NCBI GenBank assembly: GCA_025267735.1
Contig: CM046298.1
Coordinates: 27,225,866 to 27,289,865, forward strand
From: Mactra quadrangularis
Lineage: Eukaryota; Mollusca; Bivalvia; Venerida; Mactridae
Direction: 5' to 3'
DNA: 64,000 nt
Below are positions 63,507 through 64,000 of the stretch, piece by piece. The notes below the pieces were generated by a model. It did no database searches. It saw only the letters and a list, made by a program, of their open reading frames with translations, and had not been told where the DNA came from. The translations under genes were made by a program, and so were the position numbers. The first letter of the stretch is position 1. Each line of letters starts with the position of its first letter.

Positions 63507-63551
63507 CTATGAACCGTATTTAGAGGGCGTTCGAACATATTGGACCATTGC
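63507..63551 (-). CDS. 15-codon terminal exon, U5 copy
   Basis: Acceptor TTCATCCTGTAG|GCA. It encodes AMVQYVRTPSKYGS-stop. A second frame through the same DNA (upstream KKFAHFLSISSENHSQNE) is also open, so the exon start is not certain. Confidence 0.38.
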   Translation of the reverse strand, partial: AMVQYVRTPSKYGS

Positions 63552-63747
63552 CTACAGGATGAATATTTTAAGATGATTTCATTCTGAGAATGATTCTCTG
63601 AACTAATGGAGAGGAAATGGGCGAATTTCTTTTCTAAACAGTCCCCAGAGACGTCTACTCGTGATGTAAGGTAATGGCATGGATTACTACATTGTATACT
63701 TGCATTATGGTAGATGTTAAAATTTGTTTAAGACGTTTTTCTCGGGT

Positions 63748-63851
63748 CACTGACGAAAGTATGCGTTAAGTTGTTGGTTAACAGCTAAATCCAGAGAATT
63801 AGCCTTTCCAGGAGCAGTGAGAAGGTTTACTGACCGCCGTTGTATGAACAA
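63748..63851 (+). mobile_element. SINE, U5 copy with lost tail
   Basis: CACTGACGAAAGTATGCG through CTGACCGCCGTTGTATGAAC. The GGCGTTAAACCC tail present in U3 is deleted. Confidence 0.55.
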
Positions 63852-64000
63852 ATGAGGGTCGCAACACATTTGTACAAAAAATGTAGATCAGAAGTTTGGT
63901 TCGTATGAGCTTTATTCTTTGAAATATAAACATAGTATTAGGAAAATTCCAAAGCCAAAGTCTGTTATGTAGCTTAATGAACGCAACAATAATGTATTAT

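Larger units (their letters stand above)
62036..64000. repeat. duplicated block U5, matching U3, cut by window edge
   Basis: See U3. It continues beyond the window, so the array is longer than seen here. Confidence 0.75.

Overview
The window looks like AT-rich nuclear DNA from a mollusc, most likely a bivalve. The clues are spliced genes with GT/AG introns, a tRNA-headed SINE, and several SINE tails ending in ACGGCGTTAAACCCAACAAA-type sequence, which is common in mollusc genomes. There are no operons, rRNA genes, CRISPR arrays or long open frames.

The left edge (1-2375, + strand) holds the last three exons of a real gene. It encodes a secreted or soluble beta-propeller-like protein of a family also found in bacteria (start DWEDIACGPCPG, later VGGDIS, end GEGTHQPIYFYERN). 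Splice phases agree across all three exons and an AATAAA follows the stop. A convergent terminal-exon-like frame, a PIF/Harbinger transposase relic and another exon-like frame lie on the minus strand at 2.4-4.5 kb. SINE sequence follows.

From about 5.6 kb to the right edge the window is a head-to-tail array of duplicated units, all read on the minus strand. Nine positions carry the same kind of tiny first coding exon: ATG, then (S/E)(D/E)E(F/Y)TPLT, 41-50 nt long, always ending in phase 2 at a good donor. Two more are decayed. Short terminal exons with conserved frames and stops lie between them. They fall into several types: T(Y/H)LS, (V/I)LEIV, FDLDRL and A(I/M)VQ...SKY. In two genes a 13-nt microexon converts phase 2 to phase 0, exactly as the following exon needs. 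The predicted products are only about 35-50 residues. This is my best candidate for an undescribed system: a tandem family of multi-exon microprotein genes, with many copies decaying. I recognise no homologue, and transcription is unproven.

The right half contains a clear 14 kb tandem duplication (U1 about 24.53-38.95 kb, U2 about 38.95-52.65 kb). Shorter, older units follow (U3 about 53.04-56.75, U4 about 56.76-62.03, U5 62.04 to the end). Several small DNA transposons sit in the array. Two of them (a hAT-like element at 29.8 kb and a pogo-like element at 37.8 kb) appear in U1 with no copy recognised in U2; for the hAT-like element an aligned empty site is visible. The rest of the array is intron or intergenic DNA in which I see nothing functional.
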